Assembly: GCF_000632845.1 (NCBI RefSeq)
Contig: NZ_CP007474.1
Span: 806,001-870,000 of the forward strand
Direction: 5' to 3'
Length of the DNA: 64,000 nt
Source of the DNA: Ehrlichia japonica
GTDB taxonomy: Bacteria; Pseudomonadota; Alphaproteobacteria; Rickettsiales; Anaplasmataceae
Part shown: positions 32,604-41,749 of the stretch, piece by piece
Numbering within the stretch: the stretch's first letter is position 1
How the letters are laid out: each line of letters opens with the position of its first letter
The notes under the pieces: generated by a model
What the model saw: only the letters and a program-made list of their open reading frames with translations
Told to the model about the DNA's origin: nothing
The model's database searches: none
Made by a program: the position numbers and the translations under genes

Positions 32604-33809
32604 TCATTTCATATAGAAAGTATCACGACAAAAAAACAATAAAACAAATGATAGGAAAACAAGCACTGGCATAAGAAAACTTACGTGTATTATATCATAT
32701 TTATCCTGATATTCTAGTGCAAGCGCTACTAAAAACATAATTACTCCACCTACAATACACATCAATCCATTAATCATTGAGCAAACAGTTCCTATTTTAC
32801 CTTTATCCACGACATCTGTGCCAATAGAAAAGTTCAACATATGTCCACCAGATGCAAATCCAAATACAAACATATAAAAACATAAACAATATAAACTACT
32901 ACCACACAATAACAAACTGAGGCTAATACATTGTAATAAACAGAACCCCATAAGTACATGCTTCCTATTTTTCAACATATTAGAAATTACATTGACTAAA
33001 GGACAACCTACAGCAAAACCTATCCATATTATAGAATGTACAAGAGTAACATTATCATCGCTTAAATTCATAGCTATTAATAACTTTTGTCCCCAAAATA
33101 TAGCTATTGACAAAAATATTCCAAACATAAAGCTACCAACTATTGTAAACAGCCATATGTTTCTTACTCGTATTATTTCAACAATATGTTTAAATACTTG
33201 TAATAACAACTTAATAATATTTGTATTACCACTTTTTAAATATGCTGACTCTTTGTTCCCTACTAGGAATAACGTTGCAATAAGTACAGCAACTTCAACG
33301 TACTCTATATACTCAATTATATCTCTCCAAGATAGTCCTGATAAAATCAAAGATGCATAGATATACTCCATAAACAAAGAAGATAAACTATATACTGTTT
33401 GAACTAGTCCAAACATAATACCTGATTTTAAAGGAGAAAAAAATTTATAACTGATATAACCTGCCCCTACAAAACCAAAAGATGCTCCCAATGCCAAGAA
33501 AATTTGCGATACAAAAAAACAAATAGTATATTCAGCATGGAAAAATAAAAAAGTACCTATAATCGTTAATATAGCAGATATTGGTAGCACTTTTTTTTCA
33601 TTATAACAATCCAGTATTGATCCAGTAAATAGTTGAAAAATTGAAAAACACCACATATGTATTGATGCTGCTAATACAGTTTGTGCAATACTTAAATTTA
33701 AATCTTCACTCACATATGGATTTATCACAGCATAAGCTATCTGAAAATTACTCCCACAAATAAGTACTAATACCCCTATAATCCAATTTAAAATAGGATA
33801 AAAACACAT
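32604..33809 (-). CDS. MFS transporter, not closely related to the 4.5-7.4 kb pair
   Basis: A 401-residue integral membrane protein with about 12 hydrophobic segments and the MFS layout. Recognisable pieces are LFTGSILDCYNEKKVLPISA, a degenerate version of the loop 2-3 motif, and ASFGFVGAGYISYKFFSP in helix 4-5. In Anaplasmataceae such genes are usually annotated as MFS or Bcr/CflA-like transporters. The substrate cannot be inferred. ATG start at 33809. It is isolated: about 600 bp from miaB and 350 bp from ubiB. Confidence 0.75.
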   Translation of the reverse strand: MCFYPILNWIIGVLVLICGSNFQIAYAVINPYVSEDLNLSIAQTVLAASIHMWCFSIFQLFTGSILDCYNEKKVLPISAILTIIGTFLFFHAEYTICFFVSQIFLALGASFGFVGAGYISYKFFSPLKSGIMFGLVQTVYSLSSLFMEYIYASLILSGLSWRDIIEYIEYVEVAVLIATLFLVGNKESAYLKSGNTNIIKLLLQVFKHIVEIIRVRNIWLFTIVGSFMFGIFLSIAIFWGQKLLIAMNLSDDNVTLVHSIIWIGFAVGCPLVNVISNMLKNRKHVLMGFCLLQCISLSLLLCGSSLYCLCFYMFVFGFASGGHMLNFSIGTDVVDKGKIGTVCSMINGLMCIVGGVIMFLVALALEYQDKYDIIHVSFLMPVLVFLSFVLLFFCRDTFYMK

Positions 33810-34163
33810 TTATATCATATACCAACATTACAATAAATTATTAATAAAAACTCCCTAGAGTTAATTAGCAATTATCTACATAATCAAAAAAGAATTTTTA
33901 GTATAGTAATTATAATATTAACTAATTCAAATATACTATAAAATTAGCAAAAGCTTATTAATACCCCTAAATTTCTATTAACTTACACAATCTAGCAGAT
34001 AATAAGCTATAAAACTATTTAGACACAATACTAAGGCAATTTATATACTTACAACTTTAAACACTACATATACTATCCTAACATATAATTTATTATCAGT
34101 TTAGGACATGTAAACTTTTACTTTATTAAAAATATTTATATCCATTTGAATCTATAGCAGAAA
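33810..34163. other. Spacer between ubiB and MFS gene
   Basis: About 350 bp AT-rich, no features seen. It must hold the promoter of the MFS gene. Confidence 0.45.
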
Positions 34164-35606
34164 CTACCCTATAATGAGTTTTATAATTAAACCAATCACT
34201 ATTAATGCCCATATAATATCTCTACCAATATTTGTCTTTACCTTACTTAATTCTTGATAATTACTTATTATATCTAAACTTTTATCAACTTTTTTCATAA
34301 ATAAAGGAATATCATGTATAGTTTGACACAGGTAAGATCTCTTTAATTTTTTAATATATTTATTTTTTTCAATAGCATATTTCTCCATCCATAATTCTGC
34401 TATTTTCCACATATTAATTTCAGGACACAATTGCCTACATACACCCTCTACTAACACTGTAGTTTTTTGTAGTAGAAAAAGCTGAGGCTGCAATTTCATA
34501 TTGAAATCACCAGTAACCTTGAATAACTGAGTCAACAGTACTGAAATGGATATATTTTCTGTATTCTTACCAACTATAGGTTCACCTATAGCACGACAAG
34601 CTGTAACAAAATTACTATATTTGGCATCAACATATCCAGCCCTATAATGAACATCAGCAACATATTGATAATCCCTTTTTAAAAAACCTACAAGTATCTC
34701 TGTAACATACATACATGTAGCCTTATCTAATCTTCCCACAATTCCAAAATCTATAATTACAATTCTTCCTTTTGTATCCACCATAAGATTTCCTGGATGC
34801 ATATCTGCATGAAAGAATCTATCTCTATACACTTGATTACAAAAACAAAATATCAAATTCTTCACTAATACTTCACAATCCTCTGATTTGTAAATACTAT
34901 ATATTGGTACAGCATCTATCCATTCTAATGTCAACACACGTCTTGTAGTTCTAGTCCAATCCACCTCTGGTACATAACATCCTTTATCATCTTGAATATT
35001 AGCTCTTAACTCTTCAGCATTTGCTGCTTCAAAACGCAGATCTATTTCCATCTTACATATCTCATGAAATGTTTGTACAAGCTGTAACAATTGAAATCGT
35101 TGCAAACTTCGAAAATTCTGTGCCAACCTTGCAAGCCAGAACATTAATTTAATATCTCTTTCAAAAATTTTTTCGATTCGTGGTCTCAGAATTTTAACAG
35201 CTCTTACATTTCCATTAATATCTTTGGCTTTATGCACTTGTGCAATAGACGCAGCAGCAACTGGACTTTGTTCAAACTCACAAAATATTTCACTTATCTT
35301 GCATTTAAAATCTTCTTCTATAATTCTTACAACATCCATATAAGAAAAAGCTGGCAGTTTATCACATAAACATAGTAAATGATTTGCAATCTCTTCTCCA
35401 ATAATATCAGCCCTAGAAGATATAGATTGACCAAATTTAATAAAAATTGGACCAAGCTTTTGCATAGCAATTGCAATTTTTTCTCCTTGAGATTTTCCTT
35501 TAATTGATTTTTTAGCAAAAACATAAGTGTAAGGTAATATGTTATATCTTACTAAAATATTTAATATATTAAATAAAGAAATTATATTGAAGAAGACACT
35601 AAGCAT
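34164..35606 (-). CDS. ubiB: UbiB-type ABC1/ADCK kinase-like protein for ubiquinone synthesis
   Basis: Atypical kinase-fold ATPase required for ubiquinone biosynthesis, probably helping quinone intermediates leave the membrane. It has 480 residues. It carries the family KxGQ motif LGPIFIKFGQSISSRADII (about 50-68), the Ala-rich loop SPVAAASIAQVHKA with AVKILRP, the catalytic loop FFHADMHPGNLMVD and the metal-binding VIIDFGIVGRL. A hydrophobic C-terminal segment (IIWALIVIGLIIKLIIG) anchors it to the membrane. Its ATG overlaps the end of znuC by 8 bp, so the two are likely translationally coupled although functionally unrelated. Confidence 0.94.
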   Translation of the reverse strand: MLSVFFNIISLFNILNILVRYNILPYTYVFAKKSIKGKSQGEKIAIAMQKLGPIFIKFGQSISSRADIIGEEIANHLLCLCDKLPAFSYMDVVRIIEEDFKCKISEIFCEFEQSPVAAASIAQVHKAKDINGNVRAVKILRPRIEKIFERDIKLMFWLARLAQNFRSLQRFQLLQLVQTFHEICKMEIDLRFEAANAEELRANIQDDKGCYVPEVDWTRTTRRVLTLEWIDAVPIYSIYKSEDCEVLVKNLIFCFCNQVYRDRFFHADMHPGNLMVDTKGRIVIIDFGIVGRLDKATCMYVTEILVGFLKRDYQYVADVHYRAGYVDAKYSNFVTACRAIGEPIVGKNTENISISVLLTQLFKVTGDFNMKLQPQLFLLQKTTVLVEGVCRQLCPEINMWKIAELWMEKYAIEKNKYIKKLKRSYLCQTIHDIPLFMKKVDKSLDIISNYQELSKVKTNIGRDIIWALIVIGLIIKLIIG

Positions 35607-36327
35607 AAGATGAAAACATTGTTAAGAATTTTTCATTTTTTACAATCTCACTTGGAGATCCTTCACAATAAATGCTCCTATTAATACATATAACACGATA
35701 AGAATTCGACATTATAAAATGTAAATCATGAGAAGTCATGATTACACTTAAATTATATATAGCAATTAATTTGCTAATCAACTTGTAAAAGCTATCTTTT
35801 GCATTAATATCCATGCAACTCACTGGTTCATCCAAAATAATTAAATCAGGATTTAACATCAAACATCTTGCAAGTAGAACTAATTGTAACTCTCCATAAG
35901 ATATCTCTGACATTTGTCGATCTAATATTTTTTCAATATTAATATCTTTTAACACATTACTTAATTTTAATTTTCTTTTCCTTTTTGTATAACTAGAATT
36001 TAGAAAATATTCTACCGTCATTGGAATAAGAGAATTAACACTAAAATGTTGAGGTAAATATCCTATAGTAAAATTTTTTGCATATTCTACAAGCCCTACA
36101 TAATTTTTATATATCCCAACTAAAACACGAATTAATGTTGTCTTACCTCCTCCATTTGGCCCTAAAATTGTAACAATTTCACCAAATCTCACCTGGAAAC
36201 TAACATCATCTATAACCTTTTTTTTAGAATAAAAAAATGAGAGATTTTCAACATTTATTATATAGTCATTGACACTCCTATCATTATATGAAAGAATGTG
36301 CCTTTTGTTTAATAATTTATGAAGCAT
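35599..36327 (-). CDS. znuC: Zinc ABC transporter ATP-binding protein
   Basis: ATPase of a ZnuABC-type zinc importer. Walker A GPNGGGKTT (about residue 56 from this start), Q-loop YLPQHFS, Walker B DLIILDEP, and the H-loop His in MTSHDLHFI. The ABC signature is unusual: SYGEL where LSGGQ is expected. From the ATG at 36327 the protein has 242 residues; a longer form could start at 36366, but that would overlap the divergent znuA more deeply. Even the short form overlaps the znuA start by 9 bp. The permease gene znuB is not in the window. The identity as znuC relies on znuA next door. Confidence 0.85.
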   Translation of the reverse strand: MLHKLLNKRHILSYNDRSVNDYIINVENLSFFYSKKKVIDDVSFQVRFGEIVTILGPNGGGKTTLIRVLVGIYKNYVGLVEYAKNFTIGYLPQHFSVNSLIPMTVEYFLNSSYTKRKRKLKLSNVLKDINIEKILDRQMSEISYGELQLVLLARCLMLNPDLIILDEPVSCMDINAKDSFYKLISKLIAIYNLSVIMTSHDLHFIMSNSYRVICINRSIYCEGSPSEIVKNEKFLTMFSSYA

Positions 36328-37188
36328 ACAGTCCTTCTCTTCCTTTTCTACACATTGTTGTTGCATCCTACTATAGGATATTCTGTACCAAGAATTATAG
36401 CAACTATAAACCCAATATATTCACTAGTTAATGCAGTCACTAATGGAATAACAAAACCAGTGCTTTTAATTAATGAACCAATTTCGATACATGATTATAC
36501 GTTAAAACCATCAGATAAAAGGAAACTAAAAGATAGCAATATCATATTTTATATAGATGATCACCTTGAGACTTTTATAAACAAAATACAAAATAAAACA
36601 TTAGTCAAACTTTCAGAGGTTGTAGAATTATTACCATCAAGATATGATTCTAACTTTTCTTATAAAATTCATACAACACAAAATGATTTACACATTTGGT
36701 TAAGTCCAGAAAATGCAAAAAATATAGTCAATCAAATAAGAAACGTGCTATGTCAAGCAGATCCAGAAAATGCAGCAAGGTACACTGACAATGCAAATTT
36801 AACATTAATACAAATCACTAAACAAACAGAAAAAATAAAAAATATGTTGAACTCTGTGAAAACAAAGCCTTACATAGTCACACATGATGCATATCAATAT
36901 TTTGAGAAATACTTTGGATTAAACTTTATAGCAGCTCTTTCCTCAAGTCATGACACAAATATCAGCGTAAAGAGGCTAATGCACATAAAAAAGATTATTA
37001 CTCAACACAAAATAAAGTGTATTTTTTCTGAGTCTTCAAATGATAAGGTTAAGAATTTATTTTTAAAATATCAGGTAAAATTCCAAATACTTGATCCCAT
37101 AGGTAGTACTCTAACAAAAGACAATGCATACTTTGATATTATGCAGAACATTGCTAATAATTTTCTACATTGCCTATCACAGGAATAG
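36319..37188 (+). CDS. znuA: Zinc ABC transporter periplasmic binding protein
   Basis: Periplasmic metal-binding component of the cluster A-I (ZnuA/TroA) family, 289 residues. The signal peptide MKHTVLLFLFYTLLLHPTIG is followed by the mature N-terminus PRIIATINPIYSLVNAVTNG. Candidate zinc ligands are His in SIHDYTLKPSD, His in DLHIWLSPEN, His in VTHDAYQYFEKYFGL, and an Asp/Glu in the C-terminal lobe (FSESS). The His-rich acidic loop of some ZnuA proteins is absent. The signal peptide fixes the start. It is divergent from znuC with overlapping 5' ends, so each promoter must lie inside the partner's coding region. Confidence 0.9.
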   Translation: MKHTVLLFLFYTLLLHPTIGYSVPRIIATINPIYSLVNAVTNGITKPVLLINEPISIHDYTLKPSDKRKLKDSNIIFYIDDHLETFINKIQNKTLVKLSEVVELLPSRYDSNFSYKIHTTQNDLHIWLSPENAKNIVNQIRNVLCQADPENAARYTDNANLTLIQITKQTEKIKNMLNSVKTKPYIVTHDAYQYFEKYFGLNFIAALSSSHDTNISVKRLMHIKKIITQHKIKCIFSESSNDKVKNLFLKYQVKFQILDPIGSTLTKDNAYFDIMQNIANNFLHCLSQE

Positions 37189-37781
37189 ATTTATTTAATA
37201 TAAATTTTATAAACCATAAAAAATACATCACAAAAGTCATATGTGTAAAGGTAATGGATACTTCAATCCAACATTTATGTAGATTCTAAATTATCTAAAT
37301 TTAATAACAAGTACCTTCATACAGAATACATAATAACCTTGATCTAACAGGTATACCTTATATTCTAATAAACATACATCGCAATATATAAAATATGCGT
37401 TCTCTTTTTCTTATGCAAAGTGCAAGATACAAAATGCTAAAAATTCTTACACTTAAGCCTACTTAATCTTTTTAATAACAAAATCAAACACTAGCAATAT
37501 ATAAAAAACCATACATAAAAGATCTGTAAATTTTCCTTATAAAAAAACTTCACAGATATCCCTAGTCACACAATCAATACTTAAGACATTGTAATATATA
37601 AAATTTGTGTTCTCTTTTTCTTATGTAAAGTGCAAGATACAAAATTCTTACACTTAAGCCTACTTAATCTTTTTAGTAACAAAATTAAACACTAGCAATA
37701 TATAAAAAACCATACATAAAAGATGTATAAAGTTTTCCTTGTAAAAAACTTCACAGATACTCTTACTCGCACAATCAATAT
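37189..37781. other. Convergent spacer with 210-bp tandem duplication
   Basis: The spacer between znuA and the end of recR is largely occupied by the two repeat units described separately; the first 190 bp hold nothing recognisable. Confidence 0.6.
37381..37590. repeat. 210-bp tandem repeat copy 1, downstream of recR
   Basis: Direct copy of 37591-37790: shared TTCTCTTTTTCTTATG, AAAGTGCAAGATACAAAAT, CTTACACTTAAGCCTACTTA and AACACTAGCAATATATAAA. An internal insertion (GCTAAAAA) distinguishes it from copy 2. Its right end resembles the last codons of recR. Confidence 0.88.
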
Positions 37782-37790
37782 TTAAGATAT
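37591..37790. repeat. 210-bp tandem repeat copy 2, reaching the recR stop
   Basis: Second unit. Its right edge overlaps the recR stop codon (37782-37784), so the original duplication included the 3' end and 3' flank of recR. Confidence 0.85.
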
Positions 37791-38369
37791 AATATACCGA
37801 GAAGACAAAGCTGCACTTAAAGTTCCTTCATCTAAATAATCTATCTCTCCCCCCATAGGTATACCACAAGCTAACCTAGTTACCTTAATCCCTAATTCCT
37901 TAATCATTTGAGTTATATAATGAGTAGTCACCTGACCATCCATAGTGTTGCCTATACCTATAATCACTTCTTTTATATCAAACTTTTTTATTCTCTCTAC
38001 AATACTATCTAAATTCAATTGATCAGGCCCTATTCCATAAATTGCAGACAAAGTTCCTCCCAATACGTGGTATACACCTTGATATATTTTTCCTTTTTCA
38101 AATGCCCATAAATCTCCTAACTCTTCCACTATACATAATAATTGACGATCACGCATAACATCAGAACAGATACTACACGGTGCTTTAATATCTATATTAA
38201 AACATATAGGACATTCCTTAGTCTGGAATGCTAAATCCTGAATTCCTGATGCTAAAGGTAACATAACTTCTTCTTTGTTGCGAAGTAAATAAAGTACAAT
38301 TCTTCTAGAAGAAGATGGCCCAAAATTAGGGAGTTTTGCAAACATACTAATTAACTTATTAACACCCAT
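37782..38369 (-). CDS. recR: Recombination mediator protein RecR
   Basis: Works with RecO/RecF to load RecA at single-stranded gaps. It has 195 residues, normal length. The N-terminal helix-hairpin-helix reads [18 protein letters not shown] (KLPGIG variant). The zinc finger is [16 protein letters not shown], and the Toprim domain holds [14 protein letters not shown] and [15 protein letters not shown]. The C-terminus [20 protein letters not shown] is canonical. tatA lies about 170 bp upstream on the same strand. Confidence 0.97.
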   Translation of the reverse strand: MGVNKLISMFAKLPNFGPSSSRRIVLYLLRNKEEVMLPLASGIQDLAFQTKECPICFNIDIKAPCSICSDVMRDRQLLCIVEELGDLWAFEKGKIYQGVYHVLGGTLSAIYGIGPDQLNLDSIVERIKKFDIKEVIIGIGNTMDGQVTTHYITQMIKELGIKVTRLACGIPMGGEIDYLDEGTLSAALSSRYIIS

Positions 38370-38538
38370 GCCACATCCTTAACAATTGATCAGCTAACTT
38401 GTATATTTATAATTAAAGATTCATTTATCTATAATAAAAAAATTATCATCTATATAAAGAGTTAAAGGATATAAAATACCCGAATAAACTATACTTAGAA
38501 AATATCTAATGTATAACAAAAGAAAATTACAAACCTAG

Positions 38539-38709
38539 CTAACGATTTGGCTCGTCTTCTGTTGATGCAAGTTTATTGTCTTTTAATTCTTGTTTCAAAT
38601 TGCGAATACCTTTACCTAAGTCACTCATAACATCTGGTAACTTCCCTGCACCAAATAGTACTAAAATTATTATTAAAATTAAAAAAATTTGCCATGGACC
38701 TAAAGTCAT
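38539..38709 (-). CDS. tatA: Sec-independent protein translocase subunit TatA
   Basis: A small gene of 56 codons plus stop. It encodes MTLGPWQIFLILIIILVLFG (short N-terminus with one transmembrane helix), the FGAGKLPDVMSDLGKGI amphipathic helix with the conserved Phe-Gly hinge, and a charged tail ending EDEPNR. This is the standard TatA/E layout, and the protein forms the pore for folded proteins exported by the Tat pathway. It starts 25 bp after the stop of the upstream ABC ATPase gene, so the two are probably co-transcribed, with recR following. TatB and TatC are not in the window. Confidence 0.93.
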   Translation of the reverse strand: MTLGPWQIFLILIIILVLFGAGKLPDVMSDLGKGIRNLKQELKDNKLASTEDEPNR

Positions 38710-38734
38710 AATGAAACTCCTATAAAATATAACA

Positions 38735-39757
38735 CTATACCTTAAATAATAAAATTTTATTTAAGTCAAGCAAGATAAATATAGTATCACCAACTTGTGG
38801 TAAAACTATGTTAGCAAACCTCATCCAACATAAACAATCATCTACACAGATACAGATCATATTATTAAAAAATTTTATCTGCTTTACTATAGCTTTTATT
38901 CCTTTATCTGAATGAGAAATTATTGCCTCAGGCCTTATACAAACTACTACTTCTTCCCCATTACTAAAAGATTGTGCTGGTATTTTCCCTATTGGTAATT
39001 CTATATAAGAATCCCTTACTGTACAAACAAAATGATTAATCTCACCGAAAAATTGTGCCAACATATGATCTTTAGGACTATAATATATTTCATACGGAGT
39101 ACCATGCTGAACTATATATCCATCACGCATAACATATATTGTATCTGCAACTTCCAATGCTTCCTCTGGGTCATGAGTAACAAGTAATACCGTAATCCCT
39201 TTAGCTTTCAATAATGATAACACATGCCTTCTAATATTAACTCGCAACGCCGTATCAAGACTAGAAAATGGTTCATCTAATAATATAACTTCTGGTTTTT
39301 GAGCAATTGCTCGAGCAATTGTAATCAACTGCTGCTGCCCTCCAGAAAGCATATCAGGATACATATCTTTATATGCTATCATATTAATAGATCGTAATAT
39401 ATCTAATGCAATATTAAATTTCTGTATTTTAGACGAGTTTTTAATAGCAAACATCACATTTTCAATAACAGTTTGATGTGGAAATAGCGAAGGGTGCTGA
39501 AATATTAAGCCAACATTACGTTCTTCAGTTGGCATACAAAAACTACTATTAACTACAACTTTACTATTTATGCATATAGAACCACAATGCAAATTCTCCA
39601 ATCCAGCAATTAGCTTCAATACTGTAGATTTACCACATCCAGAAGGACCAAGAAGACAAATTACTTCCCCTTGTTTACAACTTATATTAACATTATGTAG
39701 TAAAAATTGACCTTTTTTATATTTATAAAAGACATTTTCTAACTGTAAACCTACCAT
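38735..39757 (-). CDS. ABC transporter ATP-binding protein, ferric iron type (FbpC-like)
   Basis: Import ATPase of 340 residues with Walker A GPSGCGKSTVLKL (about 35-47), Q-loop LIFQHPSLFPHQTV, an intact signature MLSGGQQQLITIARAIAQKP, Walker B VILLDEPFSSLD and H-loop LLVTHDPEEALEVADT. A C-terminal TOBE-like regulatory domain follows (VVCIRPEAI at about 270). This is the PotA/FbpC/CysA class, and the QHPSLFPHQTV-type Q-loop and TOBE resemble FbpC iron importers. The substrate is inferred only. The permease and binding protein are elsewhere. The ATG at 39757 is preferred to the TTG one codon earlier. Confidence 0.82.
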   Translation of the reverse strand: MVGLQLENVFYKYKKGQFLLHNVNISCKQGEVICLLGPSGCGKSTVLKLIAGLENLHCGSICINSKVVVNSSFCMPTEERNVGLIFQHPSLFPHQTVIENVMFAIKNSSKIQKFNIALDILRSINMIAYKDMYPDMLSGGQQQLITIARAIAQKPEVILLDEPFSSLDTALRVNIRRHVLSLLKAKGITVLLVTHDPEEALEVADTIYVMRDGYIVQHGTPYEIYYSPKDHMLAQFFGEINHFVCTVRDSYIELPIGKIPAQSFSNGEEVVVCIRPEAIISHSDKGIKAIVKQIKFFNNMICICVDDCLCWMRFANIVLPQVGDTIFILLDLNKILLFKV

Positions 39758-40059
39758 CAATAGACCTTTAACAAGTTTAATGCCATATTAAGAAGAGTTA
39801 TGTGACTGTCACTCATACAAAAACGGGTACATCCCATAAAATAAACATCAAGCACTTCATTTAGATATTAACCTTTTTTTATTTTCTATGCAAGTAATAC
39901 AAAGGTATTATATATATATATCACCTTTTACTAAAATCCCTTTAGTACTTATATCAAAAATTATTAACTAATAAAATTAATGATTTTATACCATATGAAT
40001 GTATACTGAATAAGATAATAAAACTACTTATTATTCTACATATAGTTTTAGGAAGTGTC

Positions 40060-40575
40060 ATGTTTAGATTCATATTCACAATTTTACTAACATTATTTAT
40101 CAATACAAAATGTTACTCCATAAATGCTTCAAATCCAGTCCGTATAAAACTAACTATAGGGTCAGTAGATATGAAAACTAAAAAGATTGAAGCAGCTGTT
40201 AGAGTGACAATACAGGATGGTTGGCATATTTATTACAAAATACCCGGAGATCTTGGTTTACCAACAGTTTTTCAATGGCAAGAAAATATCTTCAAGGACA
40301 TACATGTACATTGGCCTCAACCATTACAGCATACAGATATTGTAAGCAACAATACATTTCATAGTAACATCTACAAAGATCTTGTAGTATTTCCCATATC
40401 ATTGGTACTTAAAGATAACAAACAAAAAGAATTACAAGTAACTTTGCGCATTAGATATGCAGTATGCAAAGATGTATGTATTCCTCAAGAAAAGGTAATT
40501 ATATTAGATCAGCTTTTACAAGATTATCAAAATCAGGAAGCTATTCAGTCTATTAATTTCTGGAAAACCAAATAA
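40060..40575 (+). CDS. Exported DsbD N-terminal-domain (DsbC-like) protein
   Basis: A 171-residue protein with signal peptide MFRFIFTILLTLFINTKCYS. The mature part is one beta-sandwich domain like the periplasmic N-terminal domain of DsbD: VRIKLTIGSVDMKTKKIEAA, DGWHIYYKIPGDLGLPTVFQW and the conserved pair in RYAVCKDVCIPQE (CxxxC; DsbD uses such a pair to pass electrons). No membrane or thioredoxin domain follows, so the usual fusion partners are separate or absent. It probably acts in periplasmic disulfide exchange. It stands alone on the plus strand. Confidence 0.8.
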   Translation: MFRFIFTILLTLFINTKCYSINASNPVRIKLTIGSVDMKTKKIEAAVRVTIQDGWHIYYKIPGDLGLPTVFQWQENIFKDIHVHWPQPLQHTDIVSNNTFHSNIYKDLVVFPISLVLKDNKQKELQVTLRIRYAVCKDVCIPQEKVIILDQLLQDYQNQEAIQSINFWKTK

Positions 40576-40841
40576 TCTTGTTAATAATTACAGATCAAAC
40601 ATGCAAATACTATGAAATATACAGAATCACATCACTAGCAAACATGGCAAATAACTATTAAATCAAAGTAAACTTTTATACAGCACAATAAAAGACAGTG
40701 TATATGAAAAACTAATCATGATATATCATTTCAATATCAATAAATTATTCATCTGTAATCCTTAAAATAAGTCTAAATATTACATTGCACGAGGCTACTA
40801 AGTCTGCTATAAACTAAAGTGTTTGTATACATGAAATTAGT

Positions 40842-41507
40842 ATGGATACATTATATCATTTTCCACTTTGTCCTTTTTCCAGAAAAGTACGTATCTTTCT
40901 TAAAGAAAAAAAGTTTAACTTTCATCAAATAGAGGAAAATCCTTGGAAAAAGCGCGAAGGGTTTATAAAAATTAACCCCGTATGTCAGGTTCCTGTATTA
41001 ATCAGTGGACAGCATGTAATTGCAGATAGTCAAGCAATTTGTGAATACATTGAAGAATTATATGATAGCGTATCCCTACTTGGAAGTTCACTACATGTAA
41101 GATCAATAGTACGTAAATTAATATATTGGATTGACTATAAATTTTATCATGAAATTACAAGGTACATAATAAACGAGAAAGTATCGAAATATTATATAAA
41201 AAATGCAAGTCCAGATTCCAGATTTATTCAAGCAGCAAGACAAAATTTACTACCTCATATCAGATACATAGAACGATTACTTAATGCCAATAGTTGGGTT
41301 GCATGCAATGAATTTACTTTAGCAGATATAACATTAGCTGCACATATATCAGTGCTAGATTACATGAATATCTTTCCATGGCATTTAACAGCTATATTAA
41401 AAGAATGGTATTCTATAATAAAGTCAAAACCATCATTTAGTGATATACTAAACGACAAAGTAACAGGTATAATACCTCCTGTACACTATAACAAACTAGA
41501 TTTTTAA
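40842..41507 (+). CDS. Glutathione S-transferase family protein
   Basis: A 221-residue GST-fold protein. The N-terminal thioredoxin-like domain starts LYHFPLCPFSRKVRIFLKEK (Cys in CPFS as possible catalytic residue) and has QVPVLISGQHVIADSQAICEYIEE, with the cis-Pro and the gamma-glutamyl-binding DSQAI motif. The C-terminal helical domain contains CNEFTLADITLAAHISVLDY (the N-capping/DI motif of GSTs). Substrate unknown; it resembles the stress-related GSTs of Rickettsiales. It is monocistronic by spacing. Confidence 0.88.
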   Translation: MDTLYHFPLCPFSRKVRIFLKEKKFNFHQIEENPWKKREGFIKINPVCQVPVLISGQHVIADSQAICEYIEELYDSVSLLGSSLHVRSIVRKLIYWIDYKFYHEITRYIINEKVSKYYIKNASPDSRFIQAARQNLLPHIRYIERLLNANSWVACNEFTLADITLAAHISVLDYMNIFPWHLTAILKEWYSIIKSKPSFSDILNDKVTGIIPPVHYNKLDF

Positions 41508-41749
41508 ATGTTACTACATTACCTCTAGTCTTACTTACAAGTTAGGCGTATAAGTCATTATAAGTATTATAAACTTATACAATATAGTTATAATTCTTAT
41601 ACTATTTACTTCACACAACCTTAGTTTTTGAAAGTTGCTAAATTATTAACTGTATAACAATAGATTTTTTTCATAATTTACGAAATAAAATCTACGATAT
41701 ACAATACCATTAATTATACATTTCACAAATATCACAGAATTTTATTAAC

